From NCBI GenBank assembly GCA_963736445.1, contig CAVTOY010000001.1, positions 1-64,000 of the forward strand: a DNA stretch of 64,000 bases. Reading direction: 5' to 3'. This document shows, in pieces, positions 54,127 to 62,110 of this stretch; position 1 is the first letter of the stretch; every line of letters starts with the position of its first letter. The DNA comes from Thiosocius sp963736445 (GTDB taxonomy: Bacteria; Pseudomonadota; Gammaproteobacteria; Chromatiales; Chromatiaceae). The notes beneath the pieces are model-generated. The model worked only from the letters and a program-made list of their open reading frames with translations, did no database searches and was not told where the DNA came from. A program made the position numbers and the translations under genes.

Positions 54127-54546
54127 ATGACCATGGAACTGCCGGAAGGGTATGAGCCTAGCCCGGATGAGGACTACATGAATCCTCAACAGTTGGAATA
54201 TTTTCGCCGCCAATTGATTCGCTGGCGTGAAGAATTGATGACTGAGGCCCAGGAAACCCTGGACAACCTGCGCGACAAATCGTACCAGGAGGTCGGTGAC
54301 GAGGCCGACCGTGCCAGCCGCGAGAGTGAGCATGGACTGGAGCTACGTACCCGAGATCGTTATCGCAAGCTGCAACGCAAGATCGAACAGGCGCTCGAAC
54401 GCATCGACGACGGCACCTACGGTTATTGCGAAGATACTGGCGAACCGATCGGCGTGTTGCGTCTCAAGGCGCGGCCGATTGCCACGCTGACCATCGATGC
54501 GCAGGAACGCCGCGAGATGAAGGAGCGAGTGCTGGCAGATCGCTAG
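54127..54546 (+). CDS. dksA: RNA polymerase-binding factor DksA, zinc-cysteine-poor form
   Basis: 139 residues. N-terminal region, coiled coil with the tip motif DEADRAS (Asp58, Asp61, Ala63), and globular domain GYCEDTGEPIGVLRLKARP...TLTIDAQE. Canonical DksA has four zinc cysteines; only C101 remains, and the others are Thr104, Thr122 and Ala125. Such variants are known in alphaproteobacteria and some gammas and work without zinc. It modulates initiation with ppGpp. Confidence 0.94.
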   Translation: MTMELPEGYEPSPDEDYMNPQQLEYFRRQLIRWREELMTEAQETLDNLRDKSYQEVGDEADRASRESEHGLELRTRDRYRKLQRKIEQALERIDDGTYGYCEDTGEPIGVLRLKARPIATLTIDAQERREMKERVLADR

Positions 54547-54570
54547 CCCGCCCTGGCTTGGTCTTCACTC

Positions 54571-54594
54571 AAGTGGTAGCTATGGCTACCACTT
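54571..54594. terminator. Perfect hairpin between dksA and comF
   Basis: AAGTGGTAGC-TATG-GCTACCACTT: perfect 10-bp stem with 4-base loop, 25 bases after dksA. Only three T follow on the plus strand; plausible terminator for the convergent genes. Confidence 0.6.
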
Positions 54595-54663
54595 TCGCTC
54601 CAGTCCAGCGCCGGGTCGGCTGCGAAATTCGCAAGTCCCCTCGATTTCGGTGAGATTTCCAGG

Positions 54664-55359
54664 CTAGTTGCCCTTCGGCGTGCGCGCCACGGCCCATACC
54701 TCCACCCACTCGACCCCAGCGCCCTTTAGCGTCACACTCGCCGACCGGGCCGTGGCGCCGGTGGTGATCACGTCGTCAATCAGGGCGACCCGTGCCGGCA
54801 GCCTGCCGCGGCAGGCGAAGGCGCCGCGCACATTGCGCCGGCGTTGAGTTCCGCTCAGCCCCTGTTGGTGATCGGCCTCCCGAATTCGCAGCAGACGGTC
54901 CGTCCGCCACGCGATGCCGAGCCGCAGTGCCAGCCGGCGCGCCAGTTCGGCGGCCTGGTTGAAGCCCCGCTCACGCAACCGCGCAGCCGTGGCCGGGACG
55001 GGTAGCAGCAATTGCGGCGGCTCGGCAATGTGAGCCAGGTGATCGGCTAGCAGGTCGCCCAGAATCCGTCCCCAGTGCAGTCGATGGTGATACTTGAATC
55101 CCGCCACCAGGTCGTCGATCGGGGCCTGGTACAGCAGTGGGGCGAGCGCGCGGTCGAAGGCCGGCGCCTGCGACCGGCAATCGCCGCACAGGACTGCGGG
55201 CCCAAGGTCCTGAGGCATCGGCAGGGCGCAGCGTGGGCAGGCATATCGGTTGAGCGGCAGGCTTTCCCGGCAGGCGGGGCAGATTGTGTCGCCGGGGGCC
55301 CGGCAAAGGGGACACCTGCCGCCGATCGCCTGGTCAAATAGTTTCCACCCGTTAACCAT
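54664..55359 (-). CDS. comF: ComF family protein
   Basis: 231 residues from ATG 55359. N-terminal zinc-ribbon cysteines (CPLC, CPAC, CPRC, CGDC) and a phosphoribosyltransferase domain with the PRPP loop LIDDVITTGATARS and RERGFNQAAELAR. Homologues act in DNA uptake (ComF/GntX); the enzyme activity is unknown. Divergent from the biotin operon, as in many gammaproteobacteria. Confidence 0.92.
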   Translation of the reverse strand: MVNGWKLFDQAIGGRCPLCRAPGDTICPACRESLPLNRYACPRCALPMPQDLGPAVLCGDCRSQAPAFDRALAPLLYQAPIDDLVAGFKYHHRLHWGRILGDLLADHLAHIAEPPQLLLPVPATAARLRERGFNQAAELARRLALRLGIAWRTDRLLRIREADHQQGLSGTQRRRNVRGAFACRGRLPARVALIDDVITTGATARSASVTLKGAGVEWVEVWAVARTPKGN

Positions 55360-55374
55360 AGAATTCCTTTTCGG

Positions 55375-55403
55375 TTGACAGCTTCGCGCGGCACACGAAT
55401 TAT
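55375..55403 (+). promoter_or_regulatory. Possible promoter of the biotin operon
   Basis: TTGACA (55375-55380), a 17-base spacer and AATTAT (55398-55403). The -35 is perfect, the -10 matches four of six. It would start transcription near 55410, ahead of the small ORF and bioB. No BirA box (TTGTAAACC-type dyad) was found. Confidence 0.4.
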
Positions 55404-55438
55404 GACGCATCTCCGGTTCAAGTAGGCCTTTCAACACC

Positions 55439-55582
55439 GTGGAAGCAGAAACATCCCCAGCGATCGGCCTGGCGGCGATCATACCCTGGTCGCTGTGGGC
55501 GATCGTCCAGATTCGTCGCAAGGACCGATCCGACATCGCCGTCGCGCGCGACGGCGATCCCGCCCCTGTTGAGGAGAGCTGA
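55439..55582 (+). CDS. Possible small membrane protein upstream of bioB
   Basis: 47 codons from GTG, with one helix (AIGLAAIIPWSLWAIVQIRRK) and a charged tail ending EES. Its stop is two bases before the bioB ATG, and the bioB ribosome-binding site lies inside it, which would couple the two. No strong ribosome-binding site precedes it. No homologue known to me. Confidence 0.35.
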   Translation: MEAETSPAIGLAAIIPWSLWAIVQIRRKDRSDIAVARDGDPAPVEES

Positions 55583-55583
55583 A

Positions 55584-56594
55584 ATGACCACTGCCGCCCT
55601 TGCCGATGAGGTGCGCAACGACTGGTCGCTGGAGGAGATCCGCGAGCTGTTCGCGCTACCGTTTAACGACCTACTGTTTCGCGCACAGACGGTCCATCGC
55701 CGGAATTTCGATCCTAATCGGGTGCAGGTCAGCACCCTGCTATCCATCAAGACCGGGGCCTGCGCCGAGGACTGCGCCTATTGTGCACAGAGCGCAAAAT
55801 ACGACACGGGCCTCGCGCGCGAGCGGCTCCTGCCGCTGGCGGAGGTGATCTCGGCCGCCGAGGCGGCCAGGGCCAAGGGTGCGACACGCTTCTGCATGGG
55901 TGCCGCCTGGCGCAATCCGACCGACAAGAATCTCGGCAGGGTGATCGAAATGATCCAGGCGGTGCGCAGTCTGGGCATGGAGACCTGTGTGACGTTGGGG
56001 ATGTTGAGCGAGGCCCAGGCGCGGCGCCTGCGCGACGCCGGCCTCGACTACTACAACCATAACCTCGATACCTCCCCGGAGTTTTACGGCAATGTGATCA
56101 CAACGCGCACCTTCCAGGACCGTCTTGACACACTGCGGCATGTGCGCGACGCAGGGATCAATGTCTGCGCCGGCGGCATCCTGGGCATGGGCGAGAGCGG
56201 CATCGATCGCGCGCGCATGCTGCAGGAGCTGGCGAACCTGCCGCAGCACCCGGAGTCCGTACCGATCAACATGCTGGTGCAGGTCGAGGGTACGCCGCTG
56301 CACGGCAGCGAGCCGATCGATGCGCTGGCCTTCGTGCGCAGTGTCGCTGTGGCCCGCATCCTGATGCCCAGGAGCTATGTACGTCTGTCGGCGGGCCGCA
56401 CCGCGATGAGTGACGAGACCCAGGCCCTGTGTTTCTTAGCCGGGGCAAACTCGATCTTTTACGGCGAGCGGCTGCTGACCACCGGTAACCCGGACGCCGA
56501 TCATGATCAGGCGCTGTTTGCCCGCCTCGGGATCGCCAGGGAAGCGCTCGATCTCGAGGCCGACCGGCAGACTTGCGGCGGTTCGGGGCACTGA
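55584..56594 (+). CDS. bioB: Biotin synthase
   Basis: 336-residue radical SAM enzyme inserting sulfur into dethiobiotin. The 4Fe-4S motif is CAEDCAYC; the 2Fe-2S ligands include the Cys in METCVTLGM and NVCAGGI, and an Arg in the C-terminal LSAGRTAM. ATG 55584 with GAGGAG upstream is preferred over an in-frame TTG five codons before. First enzyme gene of bioBFHCD. Confidence 0.96.
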   Translation: MTTAALADEVRNDWSLEEIRELFALPFNDLLFRAQTVHRRNFDPNRVQVSTLLSIKTGACAEDCAYCAQSAKYDTGLARERLLPLAEVISAAEAARAKGATRFCMGAAWRNPTDKNLGRVIEMIQAVRSLGMETCVTLGMLSEAQARRLRDAGLDYYNHNLDTSPEFYGNVITTRTFQDRLDTLRHVRDAGINVCAGGILGMGESGIDRARMLQELANLPQHPESVPINMLVQVEGTPLHGSEPIDALAFVRSVAVARILMPRSYVRLSAGRTAMSDETQALCFLAGANSIFYGERLLTTGNPDADHDQALFARLGIAREALDLEADRQTCGGSGH

Positions 56595-56664
56595 GTGAGA
56601 GGGTTCGAACCTGCGATAAGCGGATTGGCGCCCGCGCAGCGTCCTTCGCATCTGGTCTGAATCG

Positions 56665-57828
56665 ATGGGACTCGATCTGGAGACAGCACTCGCACGGCGC
56701 AGGGCGCAGGGGCTATATCGCTCCCGGCGGGTGACCGAGGGCCCACAGGGGCCCGAGCTGGTAATCGATGGTCGGCGCACGCTGGCGTTCTGCGCCAATG
56801 ACTATCTGGGGCTGGCCGCTGATCCGCGGCTGGCCGAGGCAATGAGACGGGGCATCGCGCGGTATGGGGTCGGCAGTGGTGCGGCACACCTGATCTGCGG
56901 TCACAGTCGGGCCCATCATGACCTGGAAGAGGAACTCGCCGAGTTCACCGGACGCGAGCGTGCGCTCCTGTTTTCGACAGGCTACATGGCCAACCTCGGC
57001 GTGATCAGCGGCCTGCTAGGGCGCGGCGACTGCGTGTTCGAAGACCGCCTCAATCACGCCTCGCTGATCGACGGAGGACTGCTCTCGCGGGCCCACCTGC
57101 GGCGTTATGCGCATTCGGACTGTGCCGCGCTGGCCGTGCAACTCGCCGGTGCCAGCGGCGACGCCCTGGTGGCCACTGACGGCGTATTCAGTATGGACGG
57201 TGACGTGGCACCGCTGCCGGAGCTTGCGACAGTCTGCCGGGCCGCGGGCGCCTGGCTGATGGTCGATGATGCCCACGGTCTGGGTGTGCTCGGCACGCAG
57301 GGGCAGGGCAGCGTCGCCGCGGCCGGCCTCGGTCAGGCAGAGGTGCCGATCCTGATGGGTACCCTGGGCAAGGCATTCGGCACCGCGGGTGCCTTCGTGG
57401 CGGGTTCGGCGGTGCTGATCGAGGGCCTGATCCAGTTCGCGCGCACCTATGTCTACACGACGGCAATGCCGCCAGCGGTGGCCGAGGCCACCCGCGCGAG
57501 TCTGCGCATCGCCGCCGCGGAGGAGTGGCGCCGCGAGCGCCTGCAGGGGCTGATCCAGCGTTTCCGCCATGGCGTGCGGCGCATCGGCCTGCCGCTGGCC
57601 GAATCGTCGACACCGATCCAGCCAATATTGCTGGGTGCTGCCGAGCGGACCCACCGCTGGAGCAAGGCACTGCAGCGTGCAGGGATCCTGGTCGCAGCGA
57701 TCCGCCCGCCCACGGTGCCGGAGGGCAGCGCGCGTCTGCGCATCACCCTCACGGCGACACATAGCATCGCCCAGGTCGAGGCCTTGCTCAGCGTGCTCGC
57801 CGAGATCGCGGCGGACGAACCCGCATGA
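56665..57828 (+). CDS. bioF: 8-amino-7-oxononanoate synthase
   Basis: 387 residues, PLP-dependent. FCANDYLGLAADPR, GSGAAHLICGHS, VDDAHGLGVLG and TLGKAFGTAGAF with the PLP lysine. It condenses pimeloyl-ACP with alanine. It lies 70 bases after bioB and overlaps bioH by four bases. Confidence 0.96.
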   Translation: MGLDLETALARRRAQGLYRSRRVTEGPQGPELVIDGRRTLAFCANDYLGLAADPRLAEAMRRGIARYGVGSGAAHLICGHSRAHHDLEEELAEFTGRERALLFSTGYMANLGVISGLLGRGDCVFEDRLNHASLIDGGLLSRAHLRRYAHSDCAALAVQLAGASGDALVATDGVFSMDGDVAPLPELATVCRAAGAWLMVDDAHGLGVLGTQGQGSVAAAGLGQAEVPILMGTLGKAFGTAGAFVAGSAVLIEGLIQFARTYVYTTAMPPAVAEATRASLRIAAAEEWRRERLQGLIQRFRHGVRRIGLPLAESSTPIQPILLGAAERTHRWSKALQRAGILVAAIRPPTVPEGSARLRITLTATHSIAQVEALLSVLAEIAADEPA

Positions 57829-58592
57829 CCCTGTATCACCGCCAGCTAGGCACAGGTCCAGACCTGCTACTTGTCCACGGCTGGGGGATGAGTGCTGCGG
57901 TCTGGGAACCCCTGCTCCCCGAACTCGCACAATGCTTCCGCGTAACGGTCCTGGAGCTGCCTGGGCATGGTGCGAGCGAGGCCGCGGAGGCAGCAGATCT
58001 CGCCGACTGGGCGAGGCGTTGTCTCAGGGTTGCACCGCTGCGCGCGCACTGGTTGGGTTGGTCGCTGGGTGGACAGGTTGCGCTGCGTGCGGCCCTGGAT
58101 GCGCCCGAGCGGGTTGCTGGCCTGACATTGATTGGCGCTACGCCGCGGTTCGTGCAGGGGCCAGACTGGTCCTGCGCGATGCCGACCGAGGCCTTCCGGC
58201 AGTTCGCCGATGCCTTGGCGATGGATCCCAACGACACCCTGCTGCGCTTTCTAGCACTGCAAGTGCAGGGTGCCGAGCATGCCCGCGAGACCTTCAGGCT
58301 TCTCCGCGCGGAGCTGGCACAACGCCCGGCAGCGAGCGACAGCGGCCTGCAGCAGGGGCTCGCACTGCTGTTGCACAGCGACCTGCGCGAGGGGCTTGCA
58401 CAGCTGAGATGTCCCAGCCAGTGGCTGTTTGGCGCCCGCGACACCCTGGTGCCGGCGGCGTTGGGCGACTGGCTGGGCCGGCAATTGGCGGGCGTGCGCA
58501 TCGAGGTGATCGCCGGCGCGGGCCATGCGCCCTTCCTTTCTCACCCGGGGGTTGTCATGGATGCCGTGGTCCCGGCGGTGGTGGTTGCGTGA
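57825..58592 (+). CDS. bioH: Pimeloyl-ACP methyl ester esterase
   Basis: 255-residue alpha/beta hydrolase. LLLVHGWGMSAAVWEPLLP, nucleophile Ser in LGWSLGGQ, acid in LFGARDTLVP, His in GAGHAPFLSHP. It frees pimeloyl-ACP from its methyl ester, ending the disguised fatty-acid cycle begun by BioC. ATGA overlap with bioF and GTGA overlap with bioC. Confidence 0.95.
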   Translation: MTLYHRQLGTGPDLLLVHGWGMSAAVWEPLLPELAQCFRVTVLELPGHGASEAAEAADLADWARRCLRVAPLRAHWLGWSLGGQVALRAALDAPERVAGLTLIGATPRFVQGPDWSCAMPTEAFRQFADALAMDPNDTLLRFLALQVQGAEHARETFRLLRAELAQRPAASDSGLQQGLALLLHSDLREGLAQLRCPSQWLFGARDTLVPAALGDWLGRQLAGVRIEVIAGAGHAPFLSHPGVVMDAVVPAVVVA

Positions 58593-59467
58593 AGCCGGCC
58601 CCTGACGCAGGTCCCGCCACGTTGGATAAACGCCAGGCGCAGCGCAGCTTTGGCCGTGCCGCGGCAGCCTATGATGATATCGCGGTGCTGCAGCACGCTG
58701 TCGGTCGGCAGATGCTGGAGCGTCTAGACACCATGCGCGTCGACCCCAAGGTAGTGCTCGACATCGGTTGCGGCACCGGCGTGATCACCGGGTCGCTGCT
58801 GCAGCGTTATCCCAAGGCGCAGATCGTGGCGCTGGATTTTTCGTTGCCGATGCTCGAGCGCGCACGCCGACGCGGTCGCTGGCTGCGTCGGCCCCGGTGT
58901 CTATGCGCAGATCTCGACTATCTACCGCTGGCTGATCAGAGCGTCGATCTCGTATTCGCCAATGCCGCGCTGCAGTGGAGCACGCGGCCCGTGGAGACCT
59001 TCGCCGATATCGGGCGCGTGCTCCGCCCGGGCGGCCTGGTGATCTTTAGCAGCTTCGGGCCCGATACCCTGCGCGAACTGCGTGCCGCCTGGGCCGAGGT
59101 TGACGGGGGATCGCACGTGCATGACTTTATCGACATGCACGACTATGGCGACATGATGATGCGAGCCGGCCTCGCCGACCCGGTAATGGATGTCGAGCGA
59201 ATGACGGTCACTTATGGCGATGCAATGCAGTTGATGCGCGAGATCAAGCTGATCGGCGCCGCGAATGCGCAGCGTGAACGTCAGCGTGGCATGCTTGGCC
59301 GCCGACGGCTCGCAGCGGTTTGTGAGGCCTACGAGCAGTTTCGGGACGCGGACGGCCGACTGCCGTGCAGTTACGAGGTGGTGCATGGCCATGCCTGGGG
59401 CCCCGCACAGCGGCGCGTTGCGGGCGAGACACGGGTGCCGCTCGATATCCTGCAGCGAAAGCGTTGA
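58589..59467 (+). CDS. bioC: Malonyl-ACP O-methyltransferase
   Basis: 292 residues from GTG 58589 overlapping the bioH stop. KRQAQRSFGRAAAAYDDIAVLQ is the typical BioC start; SAM motif VLDIGCGTGVITGSLL; FANAALQWSTRPVETFADI. It methylates malonyl-ACP to start pimelate synthesis. The large frame open from 57569 is a shadow of bioF/bioH and rejected. Confidence 0.95.
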   Translation: MKPAPDAGPATLDKRQAQRSFGRAAAAYDDIAVLQHAVGRQMLERLDTMRVDPKVVLDIGCGTGVITGSLLQRYPKAQIVALDFSLPMLERARRRGRWLRRPRCLCADLDYLPLADQSVDLVFANAALQWSTRPVETFADIGRVLRPGGLVIFSSFGPDTLRELRAAWAEVDGGSHVHDFIDMHDYGDMMMRAGLADPVMDVERMTVTYGDAMQLMREIKLIGAANAQRERQRGMLGRRRLAAVCEAYEQFRDADGRLPCSYEVVHGHAWGPAQRRVAGETRVPLDILQRKR

Positions 59468-60183
59468 TGCGCGGCGTCTTCGTCACCGGTACGGACACGG
59501 GCTGCGGGAAGACGTATGTGGCCGCGGCCCTGATAAGCGGTCTGCGCAATACGGGGCTGCGGGTGACCGCCTTCAAGCCGATCGCCGCCGGTGCAGTGTA
59601 CCGTGACGGGAAACCACGTAACGACGATGCATTGGCGTTAAGGGCCGCGACCGGTCTCGCCCTGCGCTATCGCGCCGTCAATCCCTACTGTTTCGAGGCG
59701 CCGATTGCGCCGCATCTGGCGGCTGCCGAGGCCGGCGTTCGGATAGATCCCGCGGCCGTCGTCGCGGCGCTCGACGATCTGGACGAGACGGGCGATTTCG
59801 TTGTTGCGGAGGGGGCGGGTGGCTGGCGCGTGCCACTTGCGCCGGGCCTTGATATCCAGGCCCTTGCATTGACCCTGAGGTTGCCCGTGGTGCTGGTGGT
59901 TGGCCTGCGCCTAGGTTGCCTGAACCATGCATTGCTTACCGAGCAGGCCATCCGCGCCAGCGGTGCCCCTCTGTTGGGCTGGATTGGCACCCAGATCGAC
60001 CCGGCAATGCAGCGCGTGCGCGAGAATCTGCAGACCCTGCTGGCGTTGCTGCACGGGCCCTGCCTCGGGGTTCTCACCCACCCGGGCGCGCCGGCCGTCG
60101 CCGATTGCGCGCGGCCGCTTGTAATAGACGCGCTGCTGAGACCGCGCCGCCCGGACGGCTATACTCCCGCTACCGAACGTTAG
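59467..60183 (+). CDS. bioD: Dethiobiotin synthetase
   Basis: 238 residues from ATG 59467, which overlaps the bioC stop by one base. P-loop GTDTGCGKTYVAAAL, FKPIAAG with the catalytic lysine, VAEGAGGWRVPL. Last enzyme gene of the operon; the pathway is complete apart from bioA, which is not in the window. Confidence 0.95.
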   Translation: MRGVFVTGTDTGCGKTYVAAALISGLRNTGLRVTAFKPIAAGAVYRDGKPRNDDALALRAATGLALRYRAVNPYCFEAPIAPHLAAAEAGVRIDPAAVVAALDDLDETGDFVVAEGAGGWRVPLAPGLDIQALALTLRLPVVLVVGLRLGCLNHALLTEQAIRASGAPLLGWIGTQIDPAMQRVRENLQTLLALLHGPCLGVLTHPGAPAVADCARPLVIDALLRPRRPDGYTPATER

Positions 60184-60196
60184 GGATGAATATATG

Positions 60197-60220
60197 CAAA
60201 TTCGAATATTCACGAATTTG
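60197..60220. promoter_or_regulatory. AT-rich dyad upstream of the DUF2244-cox genes
   Basis: CAAATTCG-N8-CGAATTTG, a perfect 8-bp inverted repeat with an 8-base spacer, 14 bases after bioD in a clearly AT-rich stretch (about 60185-60270). The size suits a dimeric regulator controlling the downstream genes. It lacks a T-run expected of a terminator. Confidence 0.45.
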
Positions 60221-60367
60221 AATACCATAAAAAGGATTTTGATCTGTGACGATTAAATTTGCTTGGCTGTGCCTGTGCGGCGCGATACCCTCCGGACGTG
60301 AAAAAATGAACCGGCATGGCCGTGACTGCGCATCGAACGTCGCGTGGACCGCCGGAATACGCTGACG

Positions 60368-60868
60368 ATGGTGATTTCCGACCGTTGCCCCGACCGCGAT
60401 ATTCGCCGGGTGGTAATTCGCCCAAATCGGTCTCTCAGCTGGAACCAGTCGATGGTCTTCCTCGGTGCGATCGCAGTGCCGCTGACGCTGGTTTCTGTGG
60501 TGTTGTCGGTCAAGGGATTCTGGTTGATTCTGCCGTTCGCCGGGCTGGAAATGATGGCGCTCTTTGCCTGTATTTACCTCGTAGCCCATGCGGCCCGTCG
60601 TTGCGAGGTCGTTTCGATCGGGGATTCGGTGGTGACAGTCGAGAAGGGCCTGGAACGAGGGCGCTGCGCCGATAGGGGCGGGCCATTGCAGCGGTTCGAC
60701 TTCGCCCGTGGTTGGGTACGGGTCGAACTGTCGACAGAAACGCGCCACTGGTATCCGCGCCGCCTGTGGATCGGGGCATCTGGCCGACGCGTCGAGATCG
60801 GCGAATTTCTCGTCGATGGGGAGAAGGCGAAACTCGCCGCGGAGTTGCATCGGCTGCTCTCCGCATGA
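60368..60868 (+). CDS. DUF2244 membrane protein
   Basis: 166 residues from ATG 60368; GTG 60344 is possible, and neither has a clear ribosome-binding site. VIRPNRSLSWNQSMVFLGAI, two membrane helices (about 31-52 and 58-78) and the WVRVELS...WYPRRLWIGASGRRVEIGEFL segment are typical of DUF2244. These proteins are regularly encoded just before cox genes, as here, and may help oxidase assembly; function unproven. Confidence 0.88.
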   Translation: MVISDRCPDRDIRRVVIRPNRSLSWNQSMVFLGAIAVPLTLVSVVLSVKGFWLILPFAGLEMMALFACIYLVAHAARRCEVVSIGDSVVTVEKGLERGRCADRGGPLQRFDFARGWVRVELSTETRHWYPRRLWIGASGRRVEIGEFLVDGEKAKLAAELHRLLSA

Positions 60869-60942
60869 ATCATGTCAGTGGTCTGTGGGTCTAGATCGCG
60901 GCGACACGGCAACTGAAAGAACTACTCTGGGGGTCCGAAGCA

Positions 60943-62082
60943 GTGAGAGCAATGCGCAAATTGGCCGGCGTTTCGACGGCATTTCTGGGGGCGGCGTTCG
61001 CGTCGGCGCATGCCGACTGGGCGCTGAACATGCGTCAGGGGGTCACGCAGACCAGTCAGAGCGTGTACGACCTGCACATGATCATCTTCTGGGTCTGTTG
61101 TGCGATCGGCGTCGTCGTGTTCGGCGCCATGATCTACTCGATCATTTACCACCGAAAGTCCAAGGGGGCGGCTGCCGCGCAGTTCCACGAGAGCACCACC
61201 ATGGAGATCATGTGGACCGTGGTGCCGATCGTAATCCTGGTCAGCATGGCCATCCCGGCCACGACCACGCTGCTGGCCATGGAAGACACCAGCGACGCCG
61301 ACATGACCATCAAGGTCACCGGCGTTCAGTGGAAGTGGAAATACGATTACGTCGACGGCGAGGGCGCCGGCGTCTCGTTTATCAGCTCGCTGCACCCCAA
61401 GCACAATGCGGCACGCCTGCTTGGTTCCGACGTTGACGTCGATGAGGTCGAGAATTATCTGCTAGACGTCGACAACCCGCTGGTGATACCGACAGGAAAG
61501 AAGGTGCGGTTCCTGCTGACCGCGGCCGATGTGATTCACGCCTGGTGGGTGCCGGACCTCGGTTGGAAGAAGGATGCGATTCCTGGCTTCGTGAACGAGG
61601 CCTGGACACAGGTCGACGAGCCGGGCGTCTATCGTGGCCAGTGCGCTGAGCTCTGCGGCAAGGACCACGGCTTTATGCCGATCGTCGTCGTCGCCAAGGC
61701 GCCGGAAGACTATGCGAAGTGGGTCGCTGAACAACAGGTAGCTTCCGTGGCCGCTGTAGCCTCGGTAGCCCGCGAATGGGATAAGGAAGAGCTGATGGCT
61801 CGGGGTGAAGAAGTCTATGCCACCAGCTGTGCGGCTTGTCACCAGCTGAGCGGCCAGGGCGTAGCGCCTGCATTTCCGGCGATCGCGGGCAGCGCCATCG
61901 CCACTGGTGATCCCGCGGCGCACATCGACCTCGTGCTGAACGGCAAGGCCGGCACCGCGATGGCGGCCTACCGTGGCATCCTCAATGACGCCGATCTGGC
62001 CGCGGTATTGACCTACCAGCGCAACGCCTGGGGCAATGCTGCCGGCATCATCCAACCCGCTGTCGTTCAAGCAGCCCGTTAA
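60943..62082 (+). CDS. coxB: Cytochrome c oxidase subunit II with fused cytochrome c domain
   Basis: 379 residues from GTG 60943 (ATG 60952 is an alternative). Signal peptide (cleavage near AHA), two membrane helices (about 45-68 and 88-108), CuA domain with CAELCGKDHGFM, then a C-terminal cytochrome c domain with CAACH (about residues 297-301), as in caa3-type oxidases. It accepts electrons at CuA from the tethered heme. Relies on the Ccm system for the c heme. Confidence 0.95.
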   Translation: MRAMRKLAGVSTAFLGAAFASAHADWALNMRQGVTQTSQSVYDLHMIIFWVCCAIGVVVFGAMIYSIIYHRKSKGAAAAQFHESTTMEIMWTVVPIVILVSMAIPATTTLLAMEDTSDADMTIKVTGVQWKWKYDYVDGEGAGVSFISSLHPKHNAARLLGSDVDVDEVENYLLDVDNPLVIPTGKKVRFLLTAADVIHAWWVPDLGWKKDAIPGFVNEAWTQVDEPGVYRGQCAELCGKDHGFMPIVVVAKAPEDYAKWVAEQQVASVAAVASVAREWDKEELMARGEEVYATSCAACHQLSGQGVAPAFPAIAGSAIATGDPAAHIDLVLNGKAGTAMAAYRGILNDADLAAVLTYQRNAWGNAAGIIQPAVVQAAR

Positions 62083-62110
62083 ATCGTAAATCGAGAGAGC
62101 GTTAAATCCA

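Noticed and set aside
57569..58588. Long N-terminal extension of bioC
   Set aside because: Overlaps bioF and bioH in another phase; the BioC protein begins at GTG 58589.
60246..60364. Small GTG-started frame between bioD and DUF2244
   Set aside because: 39 codons with cysteines and tryptophans scattered, no helix or motif, and weak start context.
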